Source: Desulfobacterales bacterium (GTDB lineage Bacteria > Desulfobacterota > Desulfobacteria > Desulfobacterales > JAHDSC01). From it: DNA of 64,000 nt. Of this stretch, positions 54,077 to 62,893 are shown piece after piece (position 1 is the first letter of the stretch; each line of letters opens with the position of its first letter). The stretch is from assembly GCA_016931455.1 (NCBI GenBank), contig JAFGES010000128.1:40216-104215 (forward strand), given 5' to 3'. The notes beneath the pieces are model-generated. The model saw only the letters and a program-made list of their open reading frames with translations. It had not been told where the DNA came from and did not search any database. Made by a program: the position numbers and the translations under genes.

Positions 54077-54388
54077 TTAGGAAGGACTGTTTGTTTTGGG
54101 TTTAACCGGTTCCACGATTATCCGGTCTTTATTTAATTCATAAATCTTTGATCCGATTCCAGGCACTTGCATAATCTCTTCTGGTTGTTTGAACGGTCCA
54201 TTTTTTTCCCTGTATTCCACAATTCCTTGGGCGTATTTCGGTCCGATCCGATTAAGTTGAGTCAGTTCTTCTACGGAAGCGGTATTAATATTGAGCTTTT
54301 TCATATCTTGTGCCCATATAATCCCGGATATCGATAGTATGATTGCAATAGCGGGTAGAATTACGAAAAACTGTTTCACCTTTGTCAT
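54077..54388 (-). CDS. ComEA-like secreted helix-hairpin-helix DNA-binding protein
   Basis: A 103-residue protein. Signal peptide: F-V-I-L-P-A-I-A-I-I-L-S-I-S-G-I-I-W-A, cleavage likely near residue 27. The rest is one double helix-hairpin-helix: L-N-I-N-T-A-S-V-E-E-L-T-Q-L-N-R-I-G-P-K-Y-A, then I-M-Q-V-P-G-I-G-S-K-I. This is the DNA-binding core of ComEA, which holds incoming DNA in the periplasm during uptake. No other competence genes are nearby. The leader upstream carries a c-di-GMP-I riboswitch and terminator, so its expression should follow c-di-GMP level. SD AGGAGA precedes the ATG. Confidence 0.85.
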   Translation of the reverse strand: MTKVKQFFVILPAIAIILSISGIIWAQDMKKLNINTASVEELTQLNRIGPKYAQGIVEYREKNGPFKQPEEIMQVPGIGSKIYELNKDRIIVEPVKPKTNSPS

Positions 54389-54472
54389 TTTCTTTCTCCT
54401 CTCTTATTAGATTTATAGAATTATTGCTGAATACCGAGAAAAAGAAAAGCTAAACCAAAAAAGAGCGGCATA

Positions 54473-54514
54473 CAAAAAATAAAAACGCCTTGAGGTTTTA
54501 CATCTCAAAGGCGT
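54473..54514 (-). terminator. Expression-platform terminator after the c-di-GMP riboswitch
   Basis: On the minus strand ACGCCTT-GAG, loop, CTC-AAGGCGT form a stem with one bulged base, followed by TTTTTATTTTTT. It begins 9 bases after the aptamer and lies before the ComEA-like gene, the layout of a transcription-attenuating riboswitch. Confidence 0.85.
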
Positions 54515-54523
54515 CTTTTGTAC

Positions 54524-54609
54524 TAATCGTCGGTAACCCGGCTATCATGACCTTTTGGCTGTAGACCCGTGGCTTTGCGTCACTGCTTTTCGGCAGCTTT
54601 GCCCTTTCT
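54524..54609 (-). ncRNA. Cyclic di-GMP-I (GEMM-I) riboswitch aptamer
   Basis: Read on the minus strand, the segment has the hallmark GEMM-I elements in order: GGGCAAAGC, a GAAA-containing tetraloop stem (GCTGCCGAAAAGCAGT), GACGCAAAGCCAC, a second stem (GGGTCTACAG...), and AGCCGGGTTACCGACG as the 3' closing arm. GEMM-I binds c-di-GMP between the two helices. It controls the downstream ComEA-like gene through the terminator at 54473-54514. Confidence 0.92.
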
Positions 54610-54695
54610 CTATTTTTATTTTCAAAAATTAAAACATATATCTTAATCTGTCAAGTGAATATCAATAAAAATCTATTCATCTGCCACCCAAATAA

Positions 54696-55241
54696 CTACC
54701 AATAATATCGATGGTAATCATGCGGATACCGTCGATAAGGAAAAGGATAGAACCAGTCATCATAATAGGGGTAAGGAGAAAGTGGCGGATAAAGATATTC
54801 ATATTTCTGCCAAAGATAAATTTCACGACTTTCAATTTTAATAAATTTCAGGGGACATGTTTCAATCTTCTCGGATTTACAACCCACAATAATTCCTGCA
54901 ACAGTAATCTTACGGTCCTTGCTGTAAACTTCCGGATCAAGAAAACCCTTGTGTATCACGATGAATCTTCCCTCAGAAAAATCTCTATCTTTGGGTTCAT
55001 CCCGAATGGTCAAGGGTGCCTGCAAAACTTTGATAATTGTTTCATCAACTCGATTTTCCGTTTCTAATATATAACCTCCGAGAACTACCATCTCACCTAC
55101 ATGTTTATCTATCTCCTGCAAAAGTGTTTTAAAAGGTATCGCCGGCATGGCTTCATCTCTTATTCTTTGGGAAACAACCGAACAAGAAGCGGTAATAAGC
55201 AGAATAAACGTCATCCATAACGTCTTTTTTAGTGTTGCCAT
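54696..55241 (-). CDS. Slp family outer-membrane lipoprotein
   Basis: A 181-residue lipoprotein. The lipobox L-I-T-A-S-C places the acylated cysteine at residue 20. The Slp core follows (V-G-E-M-V-V-L-G-G-Y-I-L-E-T-E, then G-R-F-I-V-I-H-K-G-F-L-D-P-E-V-Y, then K-I-T-V-A-G-I-I-V-G). The C-terminus is rich in Tyr and Pro (Y-P-P-L-S-P-Y-P-Y-Y-D-D-W-F-Y). Slp in E. coli is induced by starvation and acid; here the role is unknown. Confidence 0.85.
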   Translation of the reverse strand: MATLKKTLWMTFILLITASCSVVSQRIRDEAMPAIPFKTLLQEIDKHVGEMVVLGGYILETENRVDETIIKVLQAPLTIRDEPKDRDFSEGRFIVIHKGFLDPEVYSKDRKITVAGIIVGCKSEKIETCPLKFIKIESREIYLWQKYEYLYPPLSPYPYYDDWFYPFPYRRYPHDYHRYYW

Positions 55242-55364
55242 GATTAAATCTCCTTTTATTGAGTTTTATAATCAATCTTTCGACAACAAATACAAGAACT
55301 CTGCTTAGGTAATCGGCTGATCGGTAAAGGCCGAAAGTAAATTAAAGGTTTATTGATTCATCGA

Positions 55365-56024
55365 TCAAGCAAGTACTGCTGCGCAGAAGCTATTCATACC
55401 GATACGATCCAGCATCATACCGATTCTTTCATTTTTTTTGGCATTTTTACGATAATATTCGATGACCTTATCGATAAGATCTAAGGCCTGCTCCGAGCTA
55501 AGCCCTTCCGTAATCGTGTCCGCCAATCTGGGTTTACCGGTGCCTGAACCACCCACCATAACCGTCCAGCCATTTTTCTTGCCGACTAAAGCAATATCCT
55601 TAATACAGTTCTCAGCGCATTGATTCATACAACCGCTGACACCCATCTTCGTCTTTCCGGGAAGCTCCATTCCATGATACTTTTCATCAATTTTCATTCC
55701 CATGCTCAGACTGTCTTGCTGCCCCAGCCTGCAAAACGTAGTTCCCGGGCAAGCCTTAACACTTCGAACACATAACCCGACCGCATGACCGGGAACCATA
55801 CCCAATTCTTTCCATACATCATCGATTTGTTCTTCTTTGATTCCAACCAGAGCGATTCGAGCTGCGCTGGTAATCTTGATAGCCGCACATTCATATTTTT
55901 CCGCCACGTCGGCCAATTTTCGAAGCGTTTCCGGACTTACAACACCACATGGAATATGAGGTGCAATCGCATAGGTTGTTTTATCTCGTTGAATGATAGC
56001 ACCCTTTTCCCCCCTTTTTAGCAT
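55365..56024 (-). CDS. Small assimilatory-type siroheme sulfite reductase
   Basis: A 219-residue protein, half the usual size of sulfite/nitrite reductases, like the low-molecular-weight assimilatory-type enzyme of Desulfovibrio vulgaris. The siroheme-[4Fe-4S] motif is intact: C92-x5-C98 (A-C-P-G-T-T-F-C) and C132-x3-C136 (G-C-M-N-Q-C), with an extra C140. Residues 18-85 are the ferredoxin-like half-domain; T-S-A-A-R corresponds to the siroheme-binding arginine region. It should reduce sulfite to sulfide in the cytoplasm. The gene stands alone. Confidence 0.85.
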   Translation of the reverse strand: MLKRGEKGAIIQRDKTTYAIAPHIPCGVVSPETLRKLADVAEKYECAAIKITSAARIALVGIKEEQIDDVWKELGMVPGHAVGLCVRSVKACPGTTFCRLGQQDSLSMGMKIDEKYHGMELPGKTKMGVSGCMNQCAENCIKDIALVGKKNGWTVMVGGSGTGKPRLADTITEGLSSEQALDLIDKVIEYYRKNAKKNERIGMMLDRIGMNSFCAAVLA

Positions 56025-56215
56025 AATAATGCTCCTTTCGATTTAATACTTGACGGTATTGTTTTCATATAAAATAATTATAAATATATTTTATAAATAT
56101 ATTTATATAAATTAAAATGAAAAACAATCTATTTGACATTTTAAAAAATAATATTTATTTCAGTTAGAATTCAAATTGATTTTATTTAAAAGATAAAAAA
56201 TAAAGGAGGCATTGC

Positions 56216-56644
56216 ATGAAAAATTCCTTAAAGCAAGGTATGACCTTTGAATTCAATTTTAAGGTTCCCGAAAATAAAACCGTAGCCTATCTTTACCCTG
56301 AGGCCTCAGAGTTTCAAGTTATGCCCAAAGTTTTTGCCACAGGATTTCTGGTTGGTCTATTTGAATGGGCATGTATCCAAGCTATCAACCCTCACATCGA
56401 CTGGCCGAATGAACAGACAGTCGGCATTGGAATAAATTTAAAACACTTGGCTGCCACACCACCGGGTCTGACGATTTCAGTAAAAGGAAAACTCGAAAAT
56501 ATCGAAGGCCGTAAACTTACCTTTTCTATAAGTGCCGACGATGGAGTCGACCAAATTTCAAAGTGTACTCATGAACGGTTTATTGTTAATGCGAAAAGTT
56601 TTAATACCGGTGTAGAATCTAAGCTGCAAAACGCATTAAAATAA
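56216..56644 (+). CDS. Hotdog-fold thioesterase (FlK-like)
   Basis: A 142-residue hotdog protein resembling the fluoroacetyl-CoA thioesterase (FlK) family. It shows F-A-T-G-F-L-V-G-L-F-E-W-A-C (the central helix with its catalytic Glu region), T-V-G-I-G-I-N-L-K-H-L-A-A-T-P-P-G and D-Q-I-S-K-C-T-H-E-R-F-I-V. It likely hydrolyses a short acyl-CoA or serves as detoxification enzyme. A good SD (AAAGGAGG) precedes the start. Confidence 0.8.
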   Translation: MKNSLKQGMTFEFNFKVPENKTVAYLYPEASEFQVMPKVFATGFLVGLFEWACIQAINPHIDWPNEQTVGIGINLKHLAATPPGLTISVKGKLENIEGRKLTFSISADDGVDQISKCTHERFIVNAKSFNTGVESKLQNALK

Positions 56645-56757
56645 ATTCTTATTACTTGAGGCTGTTAGAAACCGGAATTTTTCGATTATTTTTTCAATTT
56701 TAGCGTATTATTAAACTTACAGGAAGATTGGATAGTTATAATTATAAAAGGTCTATT

Positions 56758-58170
56758 CTATCGGATATTCGACAGTTCATTGAGTGCTTCCCGAATTTCT
56801 TTTGAACCTCTTTCACACACACTGCATACCACTTGGTATTCTCTTCTAATTTTTTTGAGTGAAAATTTTCCGCTGGTCTTTTTAATATATTCATAGGCAA
56901 CATTCCGAATAGCTTGCCAACTGTCACGACGGGTCTGATTTTCCAACGGTGTCAGTTTGTCAAGATCGCTTAAGCGTTTGCGGTTGAAGATTGCCGTTGA
57001 ATATTTTTTTATTACTGTCATCCATAAAAATAAAATAACCAAAGCAAGGATTCCACCCCCTCCGAACCGCGCATATTGATCTATATTGGGCAACTTATCC
57101 GTTATTATCATTCCAAATCCCACGGCGTTGCCGATTATTAAGCTGATAAAAATGCCGGTCAAAGTATACTTGATTCGAAATAAGCGTAATTGTTTTCGAT
57201 AACTGATCAGCGCTTCGAGAAGGTGGGAAATACGCTCTCCATGTGTTTCAACGAAAGTGGCAAGGTGGTCGAGACGGTATCGTGGGGCTTGTAAAACCGC
57301 TTTTTTCAACTCATCCCGTTGATTTTCCAGATATGACAAATGACTCCTATTATGATCAAATTTATTGGAGGAGTTTGTTATCACGTTTGAGGAATAGGTT
57401 AAATGAATCATGGGAATATCTTTGCGCCCCGTTATTTGAGACAGGTTCCAGCAGAGAGTTCCATACACACGCAGCAGGTCAATCAAAGAATCACATTCAT
57501 CAATACGATTTAATACAAACAGAACCCGATCCTCAAAGGTCCGAGACGGCAAGGTATCTCTGAGACTGATATGGGCTTCACGGATCGTTCCAGCCTTATG
57601 AGGATCAAAAAGTACTAAAACAAGGTCGGCGATCTGTGCCAGGTCACCAATTACTTCCTGGTAATTATAACCTCGATCTCTTTCGGTGATGCTATCAACC
57701 ATTCCGGGAGTATCTATGATCGATAGGTTTTTTAAAAATGGAGAGTTGACTTTTTTCAAACGAAAGTGTGAAGTAAATCTTTGTCCATGCTTTTTAAGGG
57801 TTTCAAAAGGATACTCGGGATCATTAAGCAGAAACTTACCATCCCGTTCTTCTGTAACATGTATGGAGCTGTTTGCCGGAGCTGATTCATCATAAGTAAT
57901 AATCGTGAAGGAATCGTCCGTAGGCGCCTGGCCTGTATCCTGGATATCGGCGCCGAGAAATTCATTAATTAATGTCGACTTGCCGGAAGAATAATTACCT
58001 AGCACTAAAACCTGGGGTCGCCATTTAATATTTGTCTCAAGCGGAACCTCGCTATAGCCGTAACTCAACGCCAATGGTGTCAGCTTATCTTTCACTATCG
58101 ATAGTAGTTCCTCCCGAAGTGAATTCATAAAATTTTCACGATACATGCAATTCTCCGGTATTAAGTCCAC
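56758..58170 (-). CDS. Dynamin-like membrane GTPase
   Basis: A 470-residue protein. The GTPase domain (about 45-300) has P-loop G-N-Y-S-S-G-K-S-T (58-66), a switch region with G-Q-A-P-T-D, I-D-T-P-G (G3, about 153) and N-R-I-D (G4, about 211), as in EHD/dynamin proteins. Two hydrophobic segments near residues 335-360 and 373-392 anchor it to the membrane, leaving a basic cytosolic tail with C-x2-C (V-C-S-V-C). The predicted role is membrane remodelling or repair; there is no partner gene nearby. A start at the first ATG is assumed; an internal ATG follows at residue 9. Confidence 0.75.
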   Translation of the reverse strand: MDLIPENCMYRENFMNSLREELLSIVKDKLTPLALSYGYSEVPLETNIKWRPQVLVLGNYSSGKSTLINEFLGADIQDTGQAPTDDSFTIITYDESAPANSSIHVTEERDGKFLLNDPEYPFETLKKHGQRFTSHFRLKKVNSPFLKNLSIIDTPGMVDSITERDRGYNYQEVIGDLAQIADLVLVLFDPHKAGTIREAHISLRDTLPSRTFEDRVLFVLNRIDECDSLIDLLRVYGTLCWNLSQITGRKDIPMIHLTYSSNVITNSSNKFDHNRSHLSYLENQRDELKKAVLQAPRYRLDHLATFVETHGERISHLLEALISYRKQLRLFRIKYTLTGIFISLIIGNAVGFGMIITDKLPNIDQYARFGGGGILALVILFLWMTVIKKYSTAIFNRKRLSDLDKLTPLENQTRRDSWQAIRNVAYEYIKKTSGKFSLKKIRREYQVVCSVCERGSKEIREALNELSNIR

Positions 58171-58253
58171 AATATTATTTTCATCTTATGCGAGGTATAC
58201 ATCGAAAAGAAGTTATCAAACCAGCCATTTCATGTCAATAATTAGATCTTATT

Positions 58254-58277
58254 AAAAAGGCAAACCTTGTGTTTGCC
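58254..58277 (-). terminator. Terminator of the ilvBN operon
   Basis: On the minus strand GGCAAAC, 5-base loop, GTTTGCC, followed by five T. It lies 48 bases beyond the ilvN stop. Confidence 0.75.
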
Positions 58278-58324
58278 CATAGCTGCAATCCGCCTGATCA
58301 TAGAACCAACTCCGAATCTTTGAC

Positions 58325-58828
58325 TTAAAGCATGGTCTCATGCTGTTCGATTTGGCTTTCCAAAGGCAAAGCGACAATGCCCGTCCTGGCAAGTTCTTTG
58401 ATCTTAAACGCTTCAAGGGCATGTAAGATTGTATCTATTTTGCGTTGATTTCCTACAAACTCCAATGTTATCGTTCTTTCCGCGATATCGACGACGGAGG
58501 CTCCAAAAGCATTAGCAATCATAATAACTTCCTGCCGTTTTTCCATACCGGCATAAATTGTTAAAAGAACCAATTCCCGTGTTATGGATTCAGCATATTT
58601 TAAGTCACGAACCCTAATAACGTCGATCAGTTTGCGCAGTTGTTTGGTGACCTGCTCAAAGATAACTTCATCGCCGGAAACGGTTATCGTAATTCGGGTC
58701 ACATCCGGATTTTCAGTCTCACCCGCAGCGATGCTTTCGATATTATAGGCCCTTCTTGTAAAAAGACCGGCCACATGAGATAATACGCCCGGATGGTTGC
58801 GTACGAGAATGGAAATTATTTTACGCAT
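58325..58828 (-). CDS. ilvN: Acetolactate synthase small (regulatory) subunit
   Basis: A 167-residue ACT-domain protein: S-I-L-V-R-N-H-P-G-V-L-S-H-V-A-G-L-F at the start (the effector-binding glycine/valine loop), N-I-E-S-I-A-A-G-E-T-E, and the C-terminal half with V-E-F-V-G-N-Q-R-K-I-D. It carries valine feedback control of the large subunit. Its start overlaps the end of ilvB by eight bases. Confidence 0.94.
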   Translation of the reverse strand: MRKIISILVRNHPGVLSHVAGLFTRRAYNIESIAAGETENPDVTRITITVSGDEVIFEQVTKQLRKLIDVIRVRDLKYAESITRELVLLTIYAGMEKRQEVIMIANAFGASVVDIAERTITLEFVGNQRKIDTILHALEAFKIKELARTGIVALPLESQIEQHETML

Positions 58829-60509
58829 AAGTCTCCCCCTCTCCTATAAAGCCTGTCTGCCCCCCGCCCGGCGGAATCATAGGAATAACATTTTCCTCTT
58901 TATCTATATAAAAATCCACCAAAACAGGCCCATCTATGTTCAAAGCCTTATCAATTGCATCTCTGACTTCTTTAGCCTCGGTCACCCGAATCGAGGGGAT
59001 CTCGTATCCCTCAGCGACCTTGCAAAAATCAGGGTTAAACTCAAGATTAGTAAATGAATACCGACGATCGTAAAACAGCTCCTGCCATTGACGAACCATG
59101 CCCAGATATCCATTATTGAGAATAAATATTTTTACGGGAAGATTATATGTGCGGGCGGTGGCCAATTCCTGAATACACATCTGAAAGCTTCCATCCCCGG
59201 TTATTGCAACAACCGGCATATCGGGCCGACCCACCGTTGCCCCGATGGCAGCTGGAAAACCATATCCCATGGTACCTGCACCGCCGGAGGATATAAAGCG
59301 TCGCGGTTCAGTAGTATGATAATAAAGTGCTGTCCACATCTGATGCTGCCCCACGTCGGTCGTAATGATGATTTCGCCCTTTGTTATTTCGCTCAAGGTC
59401 TTGATAATAAATTGAGGCTTGAGGCTTCCGGTCTCTTCAAATATGAGGGGGTTTTCCTGTTTTAACTTTTCGACTTGTTTTATCCAGCTTTTACGAACCT
59501 GAATCTGAATCTTCTGATTAATCAGGCATAGGATTGTTTTTAAATCTCCGACGATAGGAATATCTACGGCCATACGCTTGCCGATTTCCGCCGGGTCAAT
59601 ATCCATATGAATGATTTTTGCCATGGGAGCAAATTGAGCCAGATTGCCGACCACACGGTCATCAAACCGGACCCCCATCGCAATAATCAAATCAGATTCA
59701 TAGATCGCATAATTGGCATATTTCGTCCCGTGCATACCCAACATGCCTAAAGCCAAAGGCTTATTTTCAGGATATACACCTTTGCCCATTAAGGTAGTGG
59801 TTACGGGTATCTGAGTTTTTTGAATAAACTTTCGAAGTTCTTCACTCGCGCCGGAGGTTACTATCCCCCCCCCGGCATAAATCACTGGACGGTGAGCGTT
59901 TTTAATGGCCTGAAGTATAGCCTTAATTTGCTTTGGATGCCCCTTGCCAAGCGAGAGATAACCGGGCAAATGCACCGGTCCGATTTTTTTGGGCCTGACC
60001 TTAGCGGTCTGGATGTCTTTCGGAATATCAACTAAAACCGGGCCGGGTCTACCGGTTTGCGCAATATAAAATGCTTCTTTGATAACTCGCTGCAAATCCT
60101 CAATATGTTTAACCAAATAATTATACTTCGTCACGGGGATAGTGATTCCATAAATATCAGCTTCTTGAAAGCTATCATTACCGATCATCGCGACAGGAAC
60201 CTGACCGGTAATCGCCACTAAAGGAACCGAATCCATGTGAGCCGTAGATAATCCGGTTACCAAGTTGGTTGCCCCCGGGCCCGATGTCGCCAGACAAACT
60301 CCGACTCGACCCGTGGCCCGCGCATAGCCATCAGCCGCATGCACTGCGCCTTGTTCATGCCGAGTCAAAATGTGTTTTAGCGGCGCATCATAGAGCACAT
60401 CATAGATTGGGATAACCGCCCCCCCGGGAAATCCAAAAATATGTTCAACACCGGCATCGATTAGGGATTGAATGATTATTTGGGCACCTGTCTTTTTAGT
60501 TGATGTCAT
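58821..60509 (-). CDS. ilvB: Acetolactate synthase large (catalytic) subunit
   Basis: A 562-residue ThDP enzyme for the first common step of valine, leucine and isoleucine synthesis. Motifs: G-F-P-G-G-A-V-I-P-I-Y-D, R-H-E-Q-G-A-V-H-A-A-D-G-Y-A-R (catalytic Glu), T-S-G-P-G-A-T-N-L-V, R-F-D-D-R-V, and the ThDP motif G-D-G-S-F-Q-M-C ending N-N-G-Y-L-G-M-V-R-Q-W. The upstream 300 bases contain no obvious attenuator. Confidence 0.95.
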   Translation of the reverse strand: MTSTKKTGAQIIIQSLIDAGVEHIFGFPGGAVIPIYDVLYDAPLKHILTRHEQGAVHAADGYARATGRVGVCLATSGPGATNLVTGLSTAHMDSVPLVAITGQVPVAMIGNDSFQEADIYGITIPVTKYNYLVKHIEDLQRVIKEAFYIAQTGRPGPVLVDIPKDIQTAKVRPKKIGPVHLPGYLSLGKGHPKQIKAILQAIKNAHRPVIYAGGGIVTSGASEELRKFIQKTQIPVTTTLMGKGVYPENKPLALGMLGMHGTKYANYAIYESDLIIAMGVRFDDRVVGNLAQFAPMAKIIHMDIDPAEIGKRMAVDIPIVGDLKTILCLINQKIQIQVRKSWIKQVEKLKQENPLIFEETGSLKPQFIIKTLSEITKGEIIITTDVGQHQMWTALYYHTTEPRRFISSGGAGTMGYGFPAAIGATVGRPDMPVVAITGDGSFQMCIQELATARTYNLPVKIFILNNGYLGMVRQWQELFYDRRYSFTNLEFNPDFCKVAEGYEIPSIRVTEAKEVRDAIDKALNIDGPVLVDFYIDKEENVIPMIPPGGGQTGFIGEGETYA

Positions 60510-60809
60510 TTAAAAATCTCCTATATTATCTGAAGAACTTATTTATTAATATTTTTATATAAATATTGAATAACATATAAATTATTAATTTCAATCAAAT
60601 TTAATCTTTCCTAATTTTTTTTATTGTAATTATTCTAACTTATTGTTTTATAAAAGTGAAACTCATCTTTTCAATTCATATTGCGAAGTAACGATAATAT
60701 ATGCTAATAGCTATGAAATTTAATTCTAAAAATAGGTAATGGTTTTAAGAGGTAATGTCGATTGAATTGATTAAGAGTTAATGAATATTTTTAATAAGGA
60801 GTCTGGCGA
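60510..60809. other. AT-rich divergent intergenic region
   Basis: No gene or structured RNA recognised between the divergent ilvB and PilZ genes. It must contain both promoters, but I could not assign them with confidence. Confidence 0.4.
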
Positions 60810-61493
60810 ATGTCGGAAGAAAATAAATTAAAAATTTCCAACCAAGGCATGCGTCTCAATGTGGAATTGAGTAGCCCTTTATCGATTCAAATTGAAGGAA
60901 TGGAAGGGCATTTTAAAAGCATTCTCGTAGGATTAGTACCGCAGGAATATCTCATTATTCGAATGCCGTCATTTTTTTTAGATCAAATTCAATTACATGA
61001 GGGAAAGCACCTCACCGTGCAATATCAATCTTTAGGGAAAATATATGGTTTTTCATCCAATATCATCGCTCTTGTGGTCAAACCATACCCTCTTATTTTT
61101 TTGTCTTATCCCGAAACGGTTGACAGCCTCCTCCGCCGAAAAAATCCAAGAGTAAGTTGTTATATCCCTGCAATAGCGAATCTTGATAAAACAGAATTAA
61201 AGGGCGTGATTTCAGATATCAGCCGCAATGGTTGCAAATTTACCATTAAAGTACCATCTATTTTGCAGCTTCAGCAAATTTTAGTCGTCAATGATGTTAA
61301 ACTCTCTTTTCCTTTATACGGGATGCAAGGAATGCAAAACTTTCAAGGAAAAGTCCGAAATACAACTCAGGAAAGAGAAAGAATTGCCTGGGGTATCGAA
61401 TTTGAAAAACTCGATACCGAAATTTCAAACAGTATAGAAGCTTATATAGACCGCATGGCGGAATATACTGAGCATGAATTGAGTGATTTATAA
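60810..61493 (+). CDS. PilZ-domain c-di-GMP receptor (YcgR-like)
   Basis: A 227-residue protein. Residues about 15-105 resemble the YcgR N-terminal domain (I-Q-I-E-G-M-E-G-H-F-K-S-I-L-V-G-L). The PilZ domain follows, with both c-di-GMP-binding motifs intact: R110-x3-R114 (R-R-K-N-P-R) and D136-x-S138-x2-G141 (D-I-S-R-N-G). It likely links c-di-GMP to flagellar or surface behaviour. Together with the GEMM-I riboswitch at 54524 it shows c-di-GMP signalling in this organism. SD AAGGAG precedes the start. Confidence 0.88.
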   Translation: MSEENKLKISNQGMRLNVELSSPLSIQIEGMEGHFKSILVGLVPQEYLIIRMPSFFLDQIQLHEGKHLTVQYQSLGKIYGFSSNIIALVVKPYPLIFLSYPETVDSLLRRKNPRVSCYIPAIANLDKTELKGVISDISRNGCKFTIKVPSILQLQQILVVNDVKLSFPLYGMQGMQNFQGKVRNTTQERERIAWGIEFEKLDTEISNSIEAYIDRMAEYTEHELSDL

Positions 61494-61519
61494 TGGGTTT
61501 CCAAAACCGGACTAGTCTT

Positions 61520-62893
61520 TTATTTACAAATGGAATTTTCCATCTGTTTTCTTGTTTTACGCACGGCAATAAGCACAGGATCCCAGACAGGCGAATAAGG
61601 GGGTGCATAACTTAAATCCAAGTTAAGCATCTCTTCAAGATTGAAACCGGCATGTAAAGCCGTTGCGATTACGTCAATACGCTTGGCCGCACCTTCTTTG
61701 CCGACAATTTGCCCCCCGAGTAGTCGTCCATTTCCTTTTTCCGCAAGTAACTTTACCGTAATACGACCCGCATCGGGGTAATAACCCGCTCGTGTCCGGC
61801 TATTGATCTTCCCGCTGACATACTCCAGACCTAATTGACGAATCTCTTTTTCCTGAAGACCCGTTCGGGCAACCTCGAGCGAACAGATCTTACTAACGGC
61901 TGTCCCCACAACTCCGGGAAATGTTGCATATTTACCACCGATATTTATACCTGCAACTCGTCCCTGCTTGTTTGCAACGGTCCCTAATGCAATATGAAAA
62001 TGCCTTCTGCTGATGAGATGAAATGATTCGACACAATCTCCAGCCGCCCAGATACCTTCAATGTCCGTTTGCATTCGGTCGTTGACCGCAATACTATCTT
62101 TTGTACCCAACCGAAGTCCTGCTTCTTTAGCCAGTTTTGAGTTAGGACGAACTCCCATTCCTAGGATTGCTATGTCCGTCGGCAAACTGCGTTTATCAGT
62201 AACAACAGCCTGCAATTTACCCTCTCTGACGTCAAATCCCTCCAGTGACTCCTGCATATAGAGAGAAATACCAATTTGGGCCAATGCAGCAGAGACCATT
62301 TGGGCCATATCGCCATCTAAAGTATTCATCACTTGGTCAGCATGCTCGACCAATGAGACCTCAAGGCCCCGCAAAACAAACGCTTCCGCCATCTCAAGCC
62401 CAATATATCCTCCACCGACAATAACAGCTCGTTTAGGTTTCTTCAGATCGACGTCGCGCCTAATATTTATCCCGCTTTGAAGTGTGTTCACACCATAAAT
62501 TCCATCGGCATCAATACCGGGAACATTCGGACATATCGGCACGGCACCTGTAGCGATCATCAAGTAATCGAACGGTTCCCAATTCTCCTTAACGTTGTTG
62601 ACTTCACGAACAAGCACTTGGCGTTTTTGGAGATCAATTACCATTGCCTCGTGAAGCACTCGGGTTTCAATCTGCTGTTTTTCTTTGAATGTTTCCGGAG
62701 ATCGTACAATCAATGATTGGACATCGTCGACAAGCCCGCCGACGTAATATGGAATACCTCATGCAGAATAAGAAGTATGTAGACCACGTTCAAAAACAAT
62801 AATCTCCAACTCAGAATCGATGCGACGGGCCTGGGAGGCCGCGCTCATTCCGGCTGCGTCACCACCGATAACGACCAGTCGTTTTTTGGCCAT
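61520..62893 (-). CDS. CoA-disulfide-reductase-like flavoprotein with in-frame UGA (candidate selenoprotein)
   Basis: A 457-residue protein if the single in-frame TGA (62761-62759, codon 45) is read as selenocysteine; otherwise translation stops after 44 residues. FAD motif: G-G-D-A-A-G-M-S-A (10-18). NAD motif: V-I-V-G-G-G-Y-I-G-L-E-M (about 157-168). Second FAD motif: W-A-A-G-D-C-V-E. C-terminal Y-A-P-P-Y-S-P-V-W-D-P is typical of the CoADR/NADH-oxidase family. The TGA falls exactly at the redox-active cysteine: S-Y-S-A-U-G-I-P-Y-Y, where family members have S-Y-A-P-C-G-I-P-Y or N-C-G-L-P-Y-Y. No other stop or frameshift is present. A stem-loop begins 15 bases downstream (see 62725). It should reduce CoA disulfide or similar with NAD(P)H. 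Confidence 0.8.
62725..62744 (-). promoter_or_regulatory. Candidate bacterial SECIS element
   Basis: On the mRNA, 14 bases after the UGA, CGUCG (62744-62740), loop GCGGGCUUGU, CGACG (62729-62725). The apical loop starts 19 bases after the UGA and its first base is G. Both features fit the published consensus for bacterial SECIS (apical loop 16-37 bases from UGA, G in the first two loop positions). The stem is short (5 bp) and lower pairing is irregular. Confidence 0.6.

Noticed and set aside
62713..62893. Reading the flavoprotein as a pseudogene or as starting after the TGA
   Set aside because: The FAD-binding N-terminus is intact upstream, the TGA sits at the catalytic Cys, and a SECIS-like hairpin follows. 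Random decay would not choose this codon, so Sec is the simpler view.
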